Shown: piece by piece, positions 1 through 8,017 of the stretch | Layout: every line of letters begins with the position of its first letter | Position numbering within the stretch: position 1 is the first letter of the stretch | Origin: CAYYKD01 sp964471825 | Lineage (GTDB): Bacteria > Spirochaetota > GWE2-31-10 > CAYYKD01 | DNA: 64,000 nucleotides | Assembly (NCBI GenBank): GCA_964471825.1 | Contig: CAYYKD010000001.1 | Span: 1 to 64,000, forward strand | Reading direction: 5' to 3' | The notes under the pieces: model-generated | Databases searched by the model: none | Seen by the model: only the letters and a program-made list of their open reading frames with translations | What the model was told of the DNA's origin: nothing | Program-made: the position numbers and the translations under genes

Positions 1-25
1 ACCTGGTCAAGTTAATTTTTCGCAT
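1..25 (-). CDS. 5' end of an unidentified gene (8 codons in window)
   Basis: Reading leftwards, an ATG at 25-23 is preceded by a good Shine-Dalgarno AGGAGA at 36-31 with 5-6 nt spacing. The first codons read MRKINLTR before the window ends. The ribosome-binding site makes a real gene start likely. Nothing can be said about function. The 277 bases between it and the lipid-kinase gene are AT-rich and contain nothing else I can support. Confidence 0.5.
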
Positions 26-302
26 AACACTCTCCTAACAAACAATTATCGGCATAGAAAATCCCAATATAAAGTATACAACTATTATTTTTTATTTCAA
101 GTGAAATTTATAGTTTCTAGTGATTTACAATAAATTAAGGAAAAACAGCACTCAAAACACCGTAATTATTCTTTATTTTATAATTTCGTTCAAAACTCCT
201 ATCAATAGAGAGTGAAAATTACATACATTTAACCTCATATCCATTCAAAGCTCTTTACACCCTTACAAATATTTGTACCTATCAGTTTTACTTGAATTTA
301 AA

Positions 303-1355
303 TTAAATAGAAGTTCTTGCAAACTTCCTGATGATTTTTCTTGGTAAAACCATGTTTATAGATGATGACGCAATCTCAATGTCAAGTTGATCTGAGCTGA
401 ATTGATCTCCGTCAAGCTGATAGTAAAGCGGCAATTTATTAGAGAATATCGTTACTTTATCAACCCGATGGTAACTCTTTTTTTTTAGAAAAAAATAATG
501 GGTGTCTTTGTGATTCTTTGTCAACGAGTTCCATACAATCCTAATTACGAGTTTTATAAAATTCCACTGCCCCCGCTCTCCATAGACTGCCAGATCGAGT
601 AAGCCATCAACCGGAATTGCATTTGGTGTAAATTTAAAATATCTTCCATATCTACTTGTATTTGATATAACAACAAGGCTTCCGTATTGGATAGTTTGAA
701 CTGTTTGATCAGTTTGAACTGTTTGATCAGTTTGAATATTCTGATCGTTTTTTGAATCATCATCCGAAAAAGACAAACCCGTGCGGCTTCGATCGGCCAC
801 CTTTGATCCGAATCTTACTTCAAGGGTTGGAAATGAGTATTTGACAAATGCCTTAAACGCTGCTATCACATAAGCAAACACACCCAGATGTTTTTTAAGT
901 GTTGAATTTTCAAGCTGCCTTAAAGCATAGGCATCAAACCCGCAACTACACATCAATAAAAAATACCTGTCATTACATTTTCCGAGATCTATTTTTAAAC
1001 TTGAACCTTTTCTTATCATTTTACATGTCTTTCTTAAAGTCAAAGGAAAATTCATCTCCTTAGCAAAGACATTGCCTGTCCCCCATGGAAGTATCGCCGT
1101 CCTCTGTTCTGAACCGGCTAATCCGTTTACGACCTCACTAATCGTGCCATCCCCCCCGCAGCCGATAACTGTATGATAGGATTGAGTCAATGCCTCTCTT
1201 GCTATGACGGTTGCATGGCCTGAATATTCAGTAAACTCTACTACAGTCTCTATACCACATCCGGTAAAATAATTTATTGCAGTTTGTAGATATTTTTCCT
1301 GCTTTCTATTTCCGGATTTAGGATTTACGATTAACAAGTATTTCATAATCTGCAT
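303..1355 (-). CDS. Diacylglycerol-kinase-family lipid kinase (YegS/DagK type)
   Basis: This is a soluble ATP-dependent lipid kinase of the DAGK catalytic fold, which phosphorylates diacylglycerol or a related lipid at the inner membrane face. The N-terminus LLIVNPKSGNRK is the family signature, GCGGDGTISEVVNGL is the nucleotide-binding GGDGT motif, and ILPWGTGNVFAKEM is the third conserved block. At 350 residues it is slightly long for the family (about 300). The excess is a low-complexity insert near residues 195-225 containing the hexapeptide QTDQTV twice, encoded by an 18-bp tandem repeat around 690-735. Either Met1 or Met4 could be the start; neither has a strong ribosome-binding site. 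It stands alone. Substrate is not decided by the sequence. Confidence 0.85.
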   Translation of the reverse strand: MQIMKYLLIVNPKSGNRKQEKYLQTAINYFTGCGIETVVEFTEYSGHATVIAREALTQSYHTVIGCGGDGTISEVVNGLAGSEQRTAILPWGTGNVFAKEMNFPLTLRKTCKMIRKGSSLKIDLGKCNDRYFLLMCSCGFDAYALRQLENSTLKKHLGVFAYVIAAFKAFVKYSFPTLEVRFGSKVADRSRTGLSFSDDDSKNDQNIQTDQTVQTDQTVQTIQYGSLVVISNTSRYGRYFKFTPNAIPVDGLLDLAVYGERGQWNFIKLVIRIVWNSLTKNHKDTHYFFLKKKSYHRVDKVTIFSNKLPLYYQLDGDQFSSDQLDIEIASSSINMVLPRKIIRKFARTSI

Positions 1356-1517
1356 TATACTATGAATTTATAAATATTTGGTTAATTTTTATAAAGATGT
1401 TGAAAATTTATTTATCGTTCCCAGTTCCCGCTCGGAAATTGGAACTTTATTATAGTGCAATTCTCATAAGTGCAATTCTCATGTAAATTGGAGATAGGGT
1501 TAGATTTAATTCAAAAG

Positions 1518-1546
1518 GGCTGCAGTTAAAATATTTAACTACAGCC
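1518..1546 (-). terminator. Terminator-like hairpin after ald
   Basis: GGCTGCAGTTAAA (1518-1530) pairs with TTTAACTACAGCC (1534-1546), one C/A mismatch in 13, loop of three. On the minus strand it is followed by CTTTTG. It lies 26 nt past the alanine dehydrogenase stop codon, so it most likely ends the orr-trmB-ald transcript. Confidence 0.6.
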
Positions 1547-1571
1547 ATTGTTGAAAGAAAATAATATAAAC

Positions 1572-2687
1572 TTATTTCTTCAATGCTTCATCAACATCAA
1601 CATAATCCAAGTTCCATGCTTCAGCAACAGCTTTATAAGTAACCATACCTTTATAAACATTAAGACCTTTCTTAAGTTCTAGGTTTGATTTGATAGCCTC
1701 TACACCTTTATTAGCAAGTTGTAATGCATAACCGATTGTTGCATTATTAAGTGCCATTGTAGAAGTTCTTGCATATGCACCCGGCATGTTTGCAACACAG
1801 TAGTGAATTATATCATCAACTACAAAAATTGGCTCATCATGAGTTGTAGCCTTAGATGTTTCAGCAAAACCACCTTGATCGATAGCTATATCAACTATAA
1901 CTGCACCCTTTTTCATTGTCTTAAGGTGTTCTCTTTTCAATAATTTTGGAGCCTTAGCACCTGGAATTAATACACAACCAATTACAATGTCTGCTTCTTT
2001 ATAAGCTGCAGCTAATGCACCTTCAGAAGAGAATTGAGTTTTAACATTTGGTGGCATAACATCATCAAGATATTTTAGTCTGTTAAGATCTCTATCAAAA
2101 ATCGTTACATCAGCTTTCATACCAGCTGCCATCCATGCTGCTTGGGTACCTGATATACCACCACCAACTATAGCAACCTTACATGGAGGAGTTCCCGGTA
2201 CGCCACCTAAGAATTGACCTCTTCCGCCAAATTTCTTCTGGATAAATTTACCTGCTTCAACAATTGACATTCTACCTGCAACTTCTGACATAGGGATTAG
2301 AAGTGGAAGTTTTCTGTCTGCAGTTTCAACTGTTTCATAAGCAACACAGATAGCCTTTGACTTAATCAGAGCTTTTGTTTGAGGCTCATCCGGTGCAAGG
2401 TGAAGGTATGTAAAAACGATTTGATTCTCTCTGATTCGTGGGTATTCTACAGCGATAGGCTCTTTAACTTTATAGATCATATCAGCTTTTTTCCAAACTT
2501 CATCAGCTGTACCAAGTATCTCTGCACCGGCAGCAATATATTCTGCATCTTCAAAACCTGAACCAACACCGGCATTCTTCTCAACAACCACTTTGTGGCC
2601 TGCTGCTACAAGAGCTTTAACATTGTCAGGAACACAACCAACTCTGTACTCTTGATTTTTGATTTCTTTAGGAACTCCAATTACCAT
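1572..2687 (-). CDS. ald: Alanine dehydrogenase
   Basis: NAD-dependent alanine dehydrogenase (L-alanine + NAD+ + water = pyruvate + ammonium + NADH). The 371-residue length is canonical. The N-terminal MVIGVPKEIKNQEYRVG is the family signature, followed by the K/H substrate region (YKVKEP; FTYLHLA) and the Rossmann fold VAIVGGGISGTQAAWMAAG. The C-terminus has MPGAYARTSTMALNNATIGYA. AAGGAG (2695-2700) lies about 7 nt before the ATG. It is the last gene of an orr-trmB-ald group facing the same way as ord-ortA-ortB. Alanine is a product of the ortAB thiolase, so Ald would feed it into pyruvate and release ammonium. The pathway link is inference from context; the enzyme identity is clear. Confidence 0.95.
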   Translation of the reverse strand: MVIGVPKEIKNQEYRVGCVPDNVKALVAAGHKVVVEKNAGVGSGFEDAEYIAAGAEILGTADEVWKKADMIYKVKEPIAVEYPRIRENQIVFTYLHLAPDEPQTKALIKSKAICVAYETVETADRKLPLLIPMSEVAGRMSIVEAGKFIQKKFGGRGQFLGGVPGTPPCKVAIVGGGISGTQAAWMAAGMKADVTIFDRDLNRLKYLDDVMPPNVKTQFSSEGALAAAYKEADIVIGCVLIPGAKAPKLLKREHLKTMKKGAVIVDIAIDQGGFAETSKATTHDEPIFVVDDIIHYCVANMPGAYARTSTMALNNATIGYALQLANKGVEAIKSNLELKKGLNVYKGMVTYKAVAEAWNLDYVDVDEALKK

Positions 2688-2754
2688 TTTTTATCTCCTT
2701 AAAAAATATAATATTATATAGTATAACGAGACTTCGCTACACTTAATAATGCCA

Positions 2755-3555
2755 CTAACTATACTTCTCTCTCAGTTTAGAGAGATTGTTACCAAAGACA
2801 CCGGCAATTTCATCACCAAACTTCTCCATGATCTCTGCAATGTAAAAGTCGTGAATAATATATTCCTCTATGGATTTTACCAATCCCTTGTTTTTTGTCC
2901 AGACTATCTCACATGAGAAGTCAGTACCGACGCTTCCACTTATACAGACACTTGAATCAGCAATTATATCTATGCTTCTAGCTTGACTTAGAATATTACT
3001 GAGATTCTCAACATCATGGTAGAAACAGGTGCCGCAATCAAGCTTCTCTTCTCCGTAGATTAGAAATGTAATATTTACACCCCGTTCTTTGGCCGCTATC
3101 AGCTCAGACTTTAGAAGTATCAGCTCATTATCCCAGATGCCTACATAGATTTTACTCTCTGCTTCTTTGATAATCTCTTTTGCCTTATTTAAGGCCTTAT
3201 CCAACTGAAAAATATTCCAAACAGGATCGAAGTCAGATGAAAAATTAACATCTTTTAGACTCGTCTCCAGATCACCAATCATCGAGACATGATCCCTTGT
3301 CAATTTCTGTATGAAATCCTTAGGTGCTAGGGGGGAATATCTGTCAGGATTAACATTTGCAAGTACAACAAACCCTGACTTTATCAATCTTCTTGTTATA
3401 TCGTACACTCTAGAATGTGGTACACTAGACTTCTGTGATATTGTATAGGCACTAGCCGGATGTTCACTAAGTAGCGATAGATATACCTTAGCCTCATATT
3501 GCGTAAAGCCAAGTTTCTCGAGTGTTGCAATTGTTTCTTCTGAATTATGTGACAT
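2755..3555 (-). CDS. TrmB-family transcriptional regulator
   Basis: The N-terminal 90 residues are a TrmB-type winged helix-turn-helix: LEKLGFTQYEAKVYLSLL, then ISQKSSVPHSRVYDITRRL as recognition region. The remainder (residues 110-266) resembles the PLD-like effector half of TrmB proteins, including ESKIYVGIWDNELILLKSEL. TrmB proteins bind small metabolites and repress or activate transcription. Encoded between ornithine racemase and alanine dehydrogenase, 17 nt after orr, it is the obvious candidate regulator of this amino-acid block, perhaps acting at the inverted repeat around 4728-4771. The ligand cannot be predicted. The ATG is preceded by GGGGA. Confidence 0.85.
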   Translation of the reverse strand: MSHNSEETIATLEKLGFTQYEAKVYLSLLSEHPASAYTISQKSSVPHSRVYDITRRLIKSGFVVLANVNPDRYSPLAPKDFIQKLTRDHVSMIGDLETSLKDVNFSSDFDPVWNIFQLDKALNKAKEIIKEAESKIYVGIWDNELILLKSELIAAKERGVNITFLIYGEEKLDCGTCFYHDVENLSNILSQARSIDIIADSSVCISGSVGTDFSCEIVWTKNKGLVKSIEEYIIHDFYIAEIMEKFGDEIAGVFGNNLSKLREKYS

Positions 3556-3572
3556 TTATTCCCCGTTATTTT

Positions 3573-4643
3573 CTAGTCTAAAAATCTCTTTTCAATATAT
3601 GGGCTTGTCATAGCACCAAGAAGTGAACCATAATCAACATCGAAGTTGATCATCTCACCAACCTTAACTGCCGGCTGACATGCTGTAACATCTAATAGAA
3701 GGTGATCACTTGAACCGCCAAGAACCTTAATTGAAGTATCAAATGGTGTTATAGCATCTATTCGCGTGTCCTGTCTTCCGATATTACAGATAACACGCAT
3801 TATATCACCCTTTTCTTCAAATACAGGTGATCCACCGAATGCATCTTGACCAATCTCGCCTATTGGCACTGATGGTTTTAGTTTACATTCTATAACCTCA
3901 GCCTTAAGTGTAATAGCATCCTGATATGTATCCGGCCATGGTGTTCTATTAACAGTCTCTCTACCCAAAACTATTGCCTCACCAATTCTAAGGTGATTGA
4001 TCTCCTTAGGCATCTTACCGGAAGCAAGTAGAGGTAATGAACTTGAGTTACCACCTGAAATATATTTTAATCTAAGGTTGAATTTATCCTCGATCTCCTT
4101 AGCATGATCAACAAGCTGCTGCAGGTTTATCTCCGTTGGAATAACACCGCCGTAACAGGTAAGGTTCGTTCCTACACCAACAAGATTAATACCCTTCATC
4201 TTAACTATCTCTGATACTGTAGGTATGAGGTCCTTTGACAGAATCCCCTCTCTAAGATCCCCAAGATCGATCATCAATATAATATCATGTTTCTTTCTTC
4301 TCTCGTCAGCACAGATTGATAGTTCTTCAATAACATCAAGCTCAGAGTTAAGACTTACATCAACAGTTGCCACAACTCTATCTGCTTCTGATATATGCGG
4401 AAGTCTCAGAAGTAACCTGTGACAATCGATCCCTGCGTTATATATTCTATCAAAGTTATCAAGCCTTGAATCAGCCAGACCATAGGCACCGCCTGCAAGC
4501 ATTGCAGACGCAATATCAGGATGGCCGCACATAACCTTTGTTACGCCATGAACCTTTATGTTTCTGGCTGCACAGTAATCAACTATTACCCTGGTGTTTT
4601 CTTCAATTTTAAATAGATCAATGTTCATATAAGGACTAGACAT
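3573..4643 (-). CDS. orr: Ornithine racemase (alanine-racemase-fold, PLP)
   Basis: PLP enzyme of the alanine racemase N-terminal-domain family; 356 residues matches clostridial ornithine racemase. The PLP lysine is expected in VHGVTKVMCGHP near residue 37, and the barrel continues with GGAYGLADSR, ILMIDLGDLREGI and ISGGNSSSLPLL. Family members interconvert L- and D-ornithine (or other basic amino acids). The neighbours argue for ornithine: ord, ortA and ortB of the oxidative ornithine pathway lie directly upstream. It starts the orr-trmB-ald unit, with GGGGG 4 nt before the ATG and its own promoter at 4721-4749. A broader alanine or lysine racemase activity is possible but less likely here. 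Confidence 0.88.
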   Translation of the reverse strand: MSSPYMNIDLFKIEENTRVIVDYCAARNIKVHGVTKVMCGHPDIASAMLAGGAYGLADSRLDNFDRIYNAGIDCHRLLLRLPHISEADRVVATVDVSLNSELDVIEELSICADERRKKHDIILMIDLGDLREGILSKDLIPTVSEIVKMKGINLVGVGTNLTCYGGVIPTEINLQQLVDHAKEIEDKFNLRLKYISGGNSSSLPLLASGKMPKEINHLRIGEAIVLGRETVNRTPWPDTYQDAITLKAEVIECKLKPSVPIGEIGQDAFGGSPVFEEKGDIMRVICNIGRQDTRIDAITPFDTSIKVLGGSSDHLLLDVTACQPAVKVGEMINFDVDYGSLLGAMTSPYIEKRFLD

Positions 4644-4666
4644 AATTCCCCCGTTTTTACATTTAT

Positions 4667-4691
4667 AACGGCCATTAAAACATATGCCGTT
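4667..4691 (-). promoter_or_regulatory. Hairpin in the orr leader (AACGGC/GCCGTT)
   Basis: AACGGC (4667-4672) and GCCGTT (4686-4691) form a 6-bp stem, extended by AT/AT after one bulged base, 23 nt before the orr start. It has no T-run in the minus direction, so it is not an obvious terminator. A closely similar sequence sits in the leader of the cphA-like gene (25636-25652). Function unknown; shared regulation is a guess. Confidence 0.35.
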
Positions 4692-4720
4692 TTTAAAGTT
4701 TTTGTAGTATAAGTTTCTGT

Positions 4721-4749
4721 AGTATAAGAAACTTTTGTAAATTTAACAA
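4721..4749 (-). promoter_or_regulatory. Promoter of orr-trmB-ald
   Basis: On the minus strand, TTGTTA (4749-4744), a 17-nt spacer and TATACT (4726-4721) form a good sigma-70-like promoter. Transcription would start near 4714, giving a 5' leader of about 70 nt before orr. A second TATACT occurs at 4711-4706. Confidence 0.55.
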
Positions 4750-4771
4750 TACCTAAACTTACAAAAGTTTC
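4728..4771. promoter_or_regulatory. 13-bp inverted repeat straddling the orr -35 box
   Basis: GAAACTTTTGTAA (4728-4740) and TTACAAAAGTTTC (4759-4771) are perfect reverse complements separated by 18 nt. One arm lies in the promoter spacer and the other just upstream of the -35 box, the layout of an operator for a dimeric regulator. The nearby TrmB-type gene is the natural candidate; this is inference. Confidence 0.5.
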
Positions 4772-4795
4772 CTATAAAGTTGCCAATATTAAAGA

Positions 4796-4828
4796 ATTAA
4801 AGACTGCCCCTACCGGGCAGCCTTTAAT
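4796..4828 (-). terminator. Terminator hairpin after ortB
   Basis: AAAGACTGCCC (4799-4809) pairs with GGGCAGCCTTT (4815-4825) around a 5-nt loop (one G-U type pair), and three further A-T pairs extend it. It lies 12 nt after the ortB stop. The T-tract on the minus strand is interrupted (CTTTAATTCTTT), so termination may be partial. Confidence 0.6.
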
Positions 4829-4840
4829 AGTTAATACAAA

Positions 4841-6262
4841 TTATTTTTTTCTTAGTTCATCGATCATTTTTTGAACATCTTTTATTGATAACTTAGTATC
4901 TTCTGCCAGAAATTCAAGATCAACCTTAGAGATTGCTTCATTTTCAGCATATTTACCGATATTATTTTTTAGATATGATCTTCTAAGATCGTTCATTTCA
5001 ACATCTATGAATTCAATCTGATCAGGTCTTTCAGGTATAACAATAGCCTTGCCGGGTTTGTTTTCCTTAGGATTGCCTCTTCTAACTTCAACTCCCATCT
5101 CCTTAGCAAGATTAAGTTGAGCTATAGGATGTTTTCCTGCACCTGTGTACTCAGTTTCCTGTACAACTATGATCTGATCCTTATCCATAGTTCTTGCAAG
5201 TGCGAAGGCTGCTGCCAGAGATGTATTTCCTGCAGGTCCTCGCTCCATTCCCTCAAGCTCCGCAAGAAGCTGAGTCATGTAGAATACCTCGCCCTGAGTT
5301 ATCGTTACAAATCTATCGATATATCTCAATGGTCTTGCAGCATTTCTAGGAACATCAGATCTATCCGGTTGAGTTGTAAAAGGTCTGGCAAAACCTGTAT
5401 GACCTGTAGTGAATGACTTTCTGTTAAAGTCATTGTCACTTGCCATGTGAAGACCTGATAGATCAACACTTGCCCCGATCAAGATAGTTTTGTTTGCTCC
5501 GGCTTTAAGAAGTCCTCTGCCTGTACCTGTAACATTACCGCCGCCGGCGTTTGTTGCAACTACAACATCAGGAAATTTGCCTTCCCTTTTTTTCATCTCC
5601 ATCGCTATCTCATAACCCAGGGTTTCAATACCAAGGATTGAATAAGGTGTATATAGAGACGCGTTAAAGAAACCGGTCTCAACAAGTACCTTTAGAAATG
5701 TACTGAAAAGCTCAGGTCCAACACTCAATCTCAAAACTTCAGCACCTCTTGCCTCACAGGTTCTTGTTTTTTCGGCAATCTCAGGTTGCTCCACACCTCT
5801 TGAGTCAAACATCTCTTGAACTATAATTGACTTAAGTCCAAGCTTAGATGCCTGGCTTGCAACAGCTGCACCATAGTTACCGCTTGTCGCAGCAGCTATA
5901 CCCGGATACCCCATCTTTTTTGCCTGATAGGCAGATATACTTGCTCGTCTGTCCTTAAATGATCCCGATGGGTTAGCAGCCTCATCTTTAACGAAGATTC
6001 TGGCACCCTTACCCTTTGGAGAAACAGCTCTTACGAGTTTAGTTATATTTTTCAGCTCAACTAACGGTGTATTACCAACCGCAGTTTCTGCTTGAATCTT
6101 TTCAATCTCTTTCAATGAAAAACCGGTGTCACTCATCATTTTTTCATAATCAAAGGCGATTTTACCGGTATTGTATTTGTCATAGTCAATACCGACCGCG
6201 GTTCTCATTATCTCATTCTTTTTAGCCATCATTTCATCATGTGTTAAATTAGCTACTGACAT
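4841..6262 (-). CDS. ortB: 2-amino-4-ketopentanoate thiolase, beta subunit
   Basis: PLP-dependent large subunit of the thiolase that splits 2-amino-4-ketopentanoate with CoA into alanine and acetyl-CoA in oxidative ornithine degradation. The fold is threonine-synthase-like: VGNTPLVEL, then the PLP lysine in NPSGSFKDRRAS, SGNYGAAVAS, and the glycine-rich phosphate loop NAGGGNVTGTGRG. At 473 residues it matches clostridial OrtB. AGGAG precedes the ATG by 7 nt, and the gene starts 16 nt after ortA. A terminator-like hairpin follows it. Threonine synthase is the main confusable family, but the ortA neighbour and N-terminal extension favour OrtB. Confidence 0.93.
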   Translation of the reverse strand: MSVANLTHDEMMAKKNEIMRTAVGIDYDKYNTGKIAFDYEKMMSDTGFSLKEIEKIQAETAVGNTPLVELKNITKLVRAVSPKGKGARIFVKDEAANPSGSFKDRRASISAYQAKKMGYPGIAAATSGNYGAAVASQASKLGLKSIIVQEMFDSRGVEQPEIAEKTRTCEARGAEVLRLSVGPELFSTFLKVLVETGFFNASLYTPYSILGIETLGYEIAMEMKKREGKFPDVVVATNAGGGNVTGTGRGLLKAGANKTILIGASVDLSGLHMASDNDFNRKSFTTGHTGFARPFTTQPDRSDVPRNAARPLRYIDRFVTITQGEVFYMTQLLAELEGMERGPAGNTSLAAAFALARTMDKDQIIVVQETEYTGAGKHPIAQLNLAKEMGVEVRRGNPKENKPGKAIVIPERPDQIEFIDVEMNDLRRSYLKNNIGKYAENEAISKVDLEFLAEDTKLSIKDVQKMIDELRKK

Positions 6263-6278
6263 TTTTTTCTCCTATTTT

Positions 6279-6587
6279 TTATAGACCGGCGTTCTTAATT
6301 ATTTGTTTTGCTTCCAAACCAATCGTCATTAATTCCGGAATAGGTTGGCCAAATTTGTGAGTATAAGGAGGATTATCAAAAATAAGTTTGCCGGAAAGTT
6401 TCCTTCCGGCATAGGTTTCGATTTCAACAGTGTCACCAATCTTTGCATCAGAAAGGATAAATCCCTTTACTTTTAGCTCCAGCGGTACTTTTTTAGTATC
6501 ATCAGGCACAAGCGGGGATCTTTGATCCGGAGTAAGAACTACTTTATAGATCTCAACCCATGATCCTTTCTTTACAATATCAGACAT
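6279..6587 (-). CDS. ortA: 2-amino-4-ketopentanoate thiolase, alpha subunit
   Basis: Small subunit (102 residues, usual size) of the OrtAB thiolase. The sequence KKGSWVEIYKVVLTPDQRSP followed by LPDDTKKVPLELKVKGF-like residues is the characteristic OrtA block, and the C-terminal half contains GDTVEIETYAGRKLSGKL. AAGGAG lies 5 nt before the ATG. It sits between ord and ortB, separated by 14 and 16 nt, so the three are one operon and the subunits are made together. Identification rests on family recognition plus the conserved gene order. Confidence 0.92.
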   Translation of the reverse strand: MSDIVKKGSWVEIYKVVLTPDQRSPLVPDDTKKVPLELKVKGFILSDAKIGDTVEIETYAGRKLSGKLIFDNPPYTHKFGQPIPELMTIGLEAKQIIKNAGL

Positions 6588-6601
6588 AATGACTCCTTAA
6601 A

Positions 6602-7669
6602 TTACTTGATTAGTTTTCTAACATCACCTAATAGACAATGTGGAACAGGAAGATCTGCCATAGTAACAACACCAAAGTTTGTATTGTTTAATACTTGAGG
6701 TATCATGTTAACTGCAAGCGCGATAGTTCCCTTTCCGCCTGGTATTTCAGGTCCTGTAGAAATCTTGATGTCCGGGTATCCGAAAATCTCGATAATATCT
6801 TGAGTACCATTTCCTTCAGCCTCTGGTCTAACTTGTTGTGGGTGAACCAATTCAATAAGAAGTTTACCGTCTTTTCCATAAGCCTTAGCTCTGTGGTCAC
6901 AACCTGCAGTGTTACCAGGTATGATTTTACCGGCCTCGCCGCCATCTCTTTCAACTTTAGAAACGATAGGAGCCTTAGTTTCTTCAATCTTGCCAATTTC
7001 CCAGTTAAGAGACTTAGCGATCATGTTTATTGATTCTTTGAAACCAAAGTGTCCTTCAACTGTACCATTTTCAACACCCTTGATGAATTCAGCTTCAGGA
7101 AGATTAACACCCTGAGTCTTCATTACATTGTATCCGTATGGAGAAAGGTCATTGATTCTTGTTGCCTTGATGCTGTCAACTCTGTAACATACACCTGTTA
7201 AAGCGATAACAAGAAGGTCAAGAACGAAACCAGGATTGATACCTGTACCAAGAAGTGTTAATTTTTTTTCTTTACAGATCTTGTCAAGATCATCAGTTTC
7301 TACCGGTGATCCAACCCATGGAAATGCAGCTTCTTCAGCGATAGAGATAAGGTTACAACCTGCATTAAGGATTGTTTTCATGTCGTTATATGCACCTGCA
7401 CCAAGGTTATCACCTTTTACTTTTGAGTGCGTCGCTTGAATAACAATGTCAGCTTTTGCATCCTTAAGCATCTTAGAAAGGTCAGTTTCAACTTTGATAC
7501 CGGTCTTCTTGTCAAGTCCGATAACATCAGCAACATCTTTACCTTGATTAGCCGGTCTCTTACCGTGGATACCAACTACATCAATACCTTGTTTCTCAAG
7601 AAGAAGCTTTATAATACCTTCACCCATGTGGCCTGTTCCACATACTGCAACTCTAATATTCTTTGCCAT
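6602..7669 (-). CDS. ord: 2,4-diaminopentanoate dehydrogenase
   Basis: NAD(P)-dependent oxidative deaminase converting (2R,4S)-2,4-diaminopentanoate to 2-amino-4-oxopentanoate with release of ammonium. The N-terminal Rossmann motif is VAVCGTGHMGEGIIKLL, and the dihydrodipicolinate-reductase-like body contains GTGINPGFVLDLLVIAL. 355 residues is standard. GGAGG precedes the ATG by 5 nt, and a strong promoter lies immediately upstream. First gene of ord-ortA-ortB. The preceding step, D-ornithine 4,5-aminomutase (oraS/oraE), is not encoded in this window, so the substrate must come from genes elsewhere. Confidence 0.93.
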   Translation of the reverse strand: MAKNIRVAVCGTGHMGEGIIKLLLEKQGIDVVGIHGKRPANQGKDVADVIGLDKKTGIKVETDLSKMLKDAKADIVIQATHSKVKGDNLGAGAYNDMKTILNAGCNLISIAEEAAFPWVGSPVETDDLDKICKEKKLTLLGTGINPGFVLDLLVIALTGVCYRVDSIKATRINDLSPYGYNVMKTQGVNLPEAEFIKGVENGTVEGHFGFKESINMIAKSLNWEIGKIEETKAPIVSKVERDGGEAGKIIPGNTAGCDHRAKAYGKDGKLLIELVHPQQVRPEAEGNGTQDIIEIFGYPDIKISTGPEIPGGKGTIALAVNMIPQVLNNTNFGVVTMADLPVPHCLLGDVRKLIK

Positions 7670-7706
7670 AAATCCTCCAATAAATATAATAATATAAAAT
7701 TAGTAT

Positions 7707-7735
7707 TTTATATCACAACTTTTATATAAAGTCAA
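7707..7735 (-). promoter_or_regulatory. Promoter of ord-ortA-ortB
   Basis: Minus strand TTGACT (7735-7730), 17-nt spacer, TATAAA (7712-7707). Transcription would begin about 7700, leaving a 30-nt leader carrying the GGAGG site. No sigma-54 (-24/-12) motif is present even though a sigma-54-type regulator is the next gene. The remaining 280 bases up to 8017 are AT-rich and hold only the repeat copy at 7939-8010. Confidence 0.6.
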
Positions 7736-7938
7736 TAGTTTAAAGCGTGAAATTATTAATAAAATGTACTAAATTTTTAAAATAAACGCTTAAGCTGTGA
7801 TATTATAGACACATATAAACGGTATAATGTGAAGTGTGTAACATTATGATAAAATCTAAAACAGTAATTCTATCAGGCGATTATAAAATTAAGTTTTATA
7901 ATTCACAAAAAAGCACACAATAGTTATATGAATCTTGT

Positions 7939-8010
7939 GAGGCTATTTCAAAAATAATTTTTGAATTTTTGCGAAGCATATTTTTTTAGGCAAGTTCAGG
8001 AAAATATCGA
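7939..8010. repeat. Partial copy (A) of the GAGGCT element family
   Basis: GAGGCTATTTCAAAAATAA followed by TTTTTGAATTTTTGCGAAG and CATATTTTTTTAGG matches the left end of the intact element at 23229-23620 with scattered differences. It has no right end and stops at the 3' end of the response-regulator gene, so it is a relic. Confidence 0.6.
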
Positions 8011-8017
8011 ATTCAAT

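Noticed and set aside
7670..8017. Sigma-54 promoter upstream of ord
   Set aside because: No GG-N10-GC pattern; a sigma-70-like promoter at 7707-7735 accounts for the operon.
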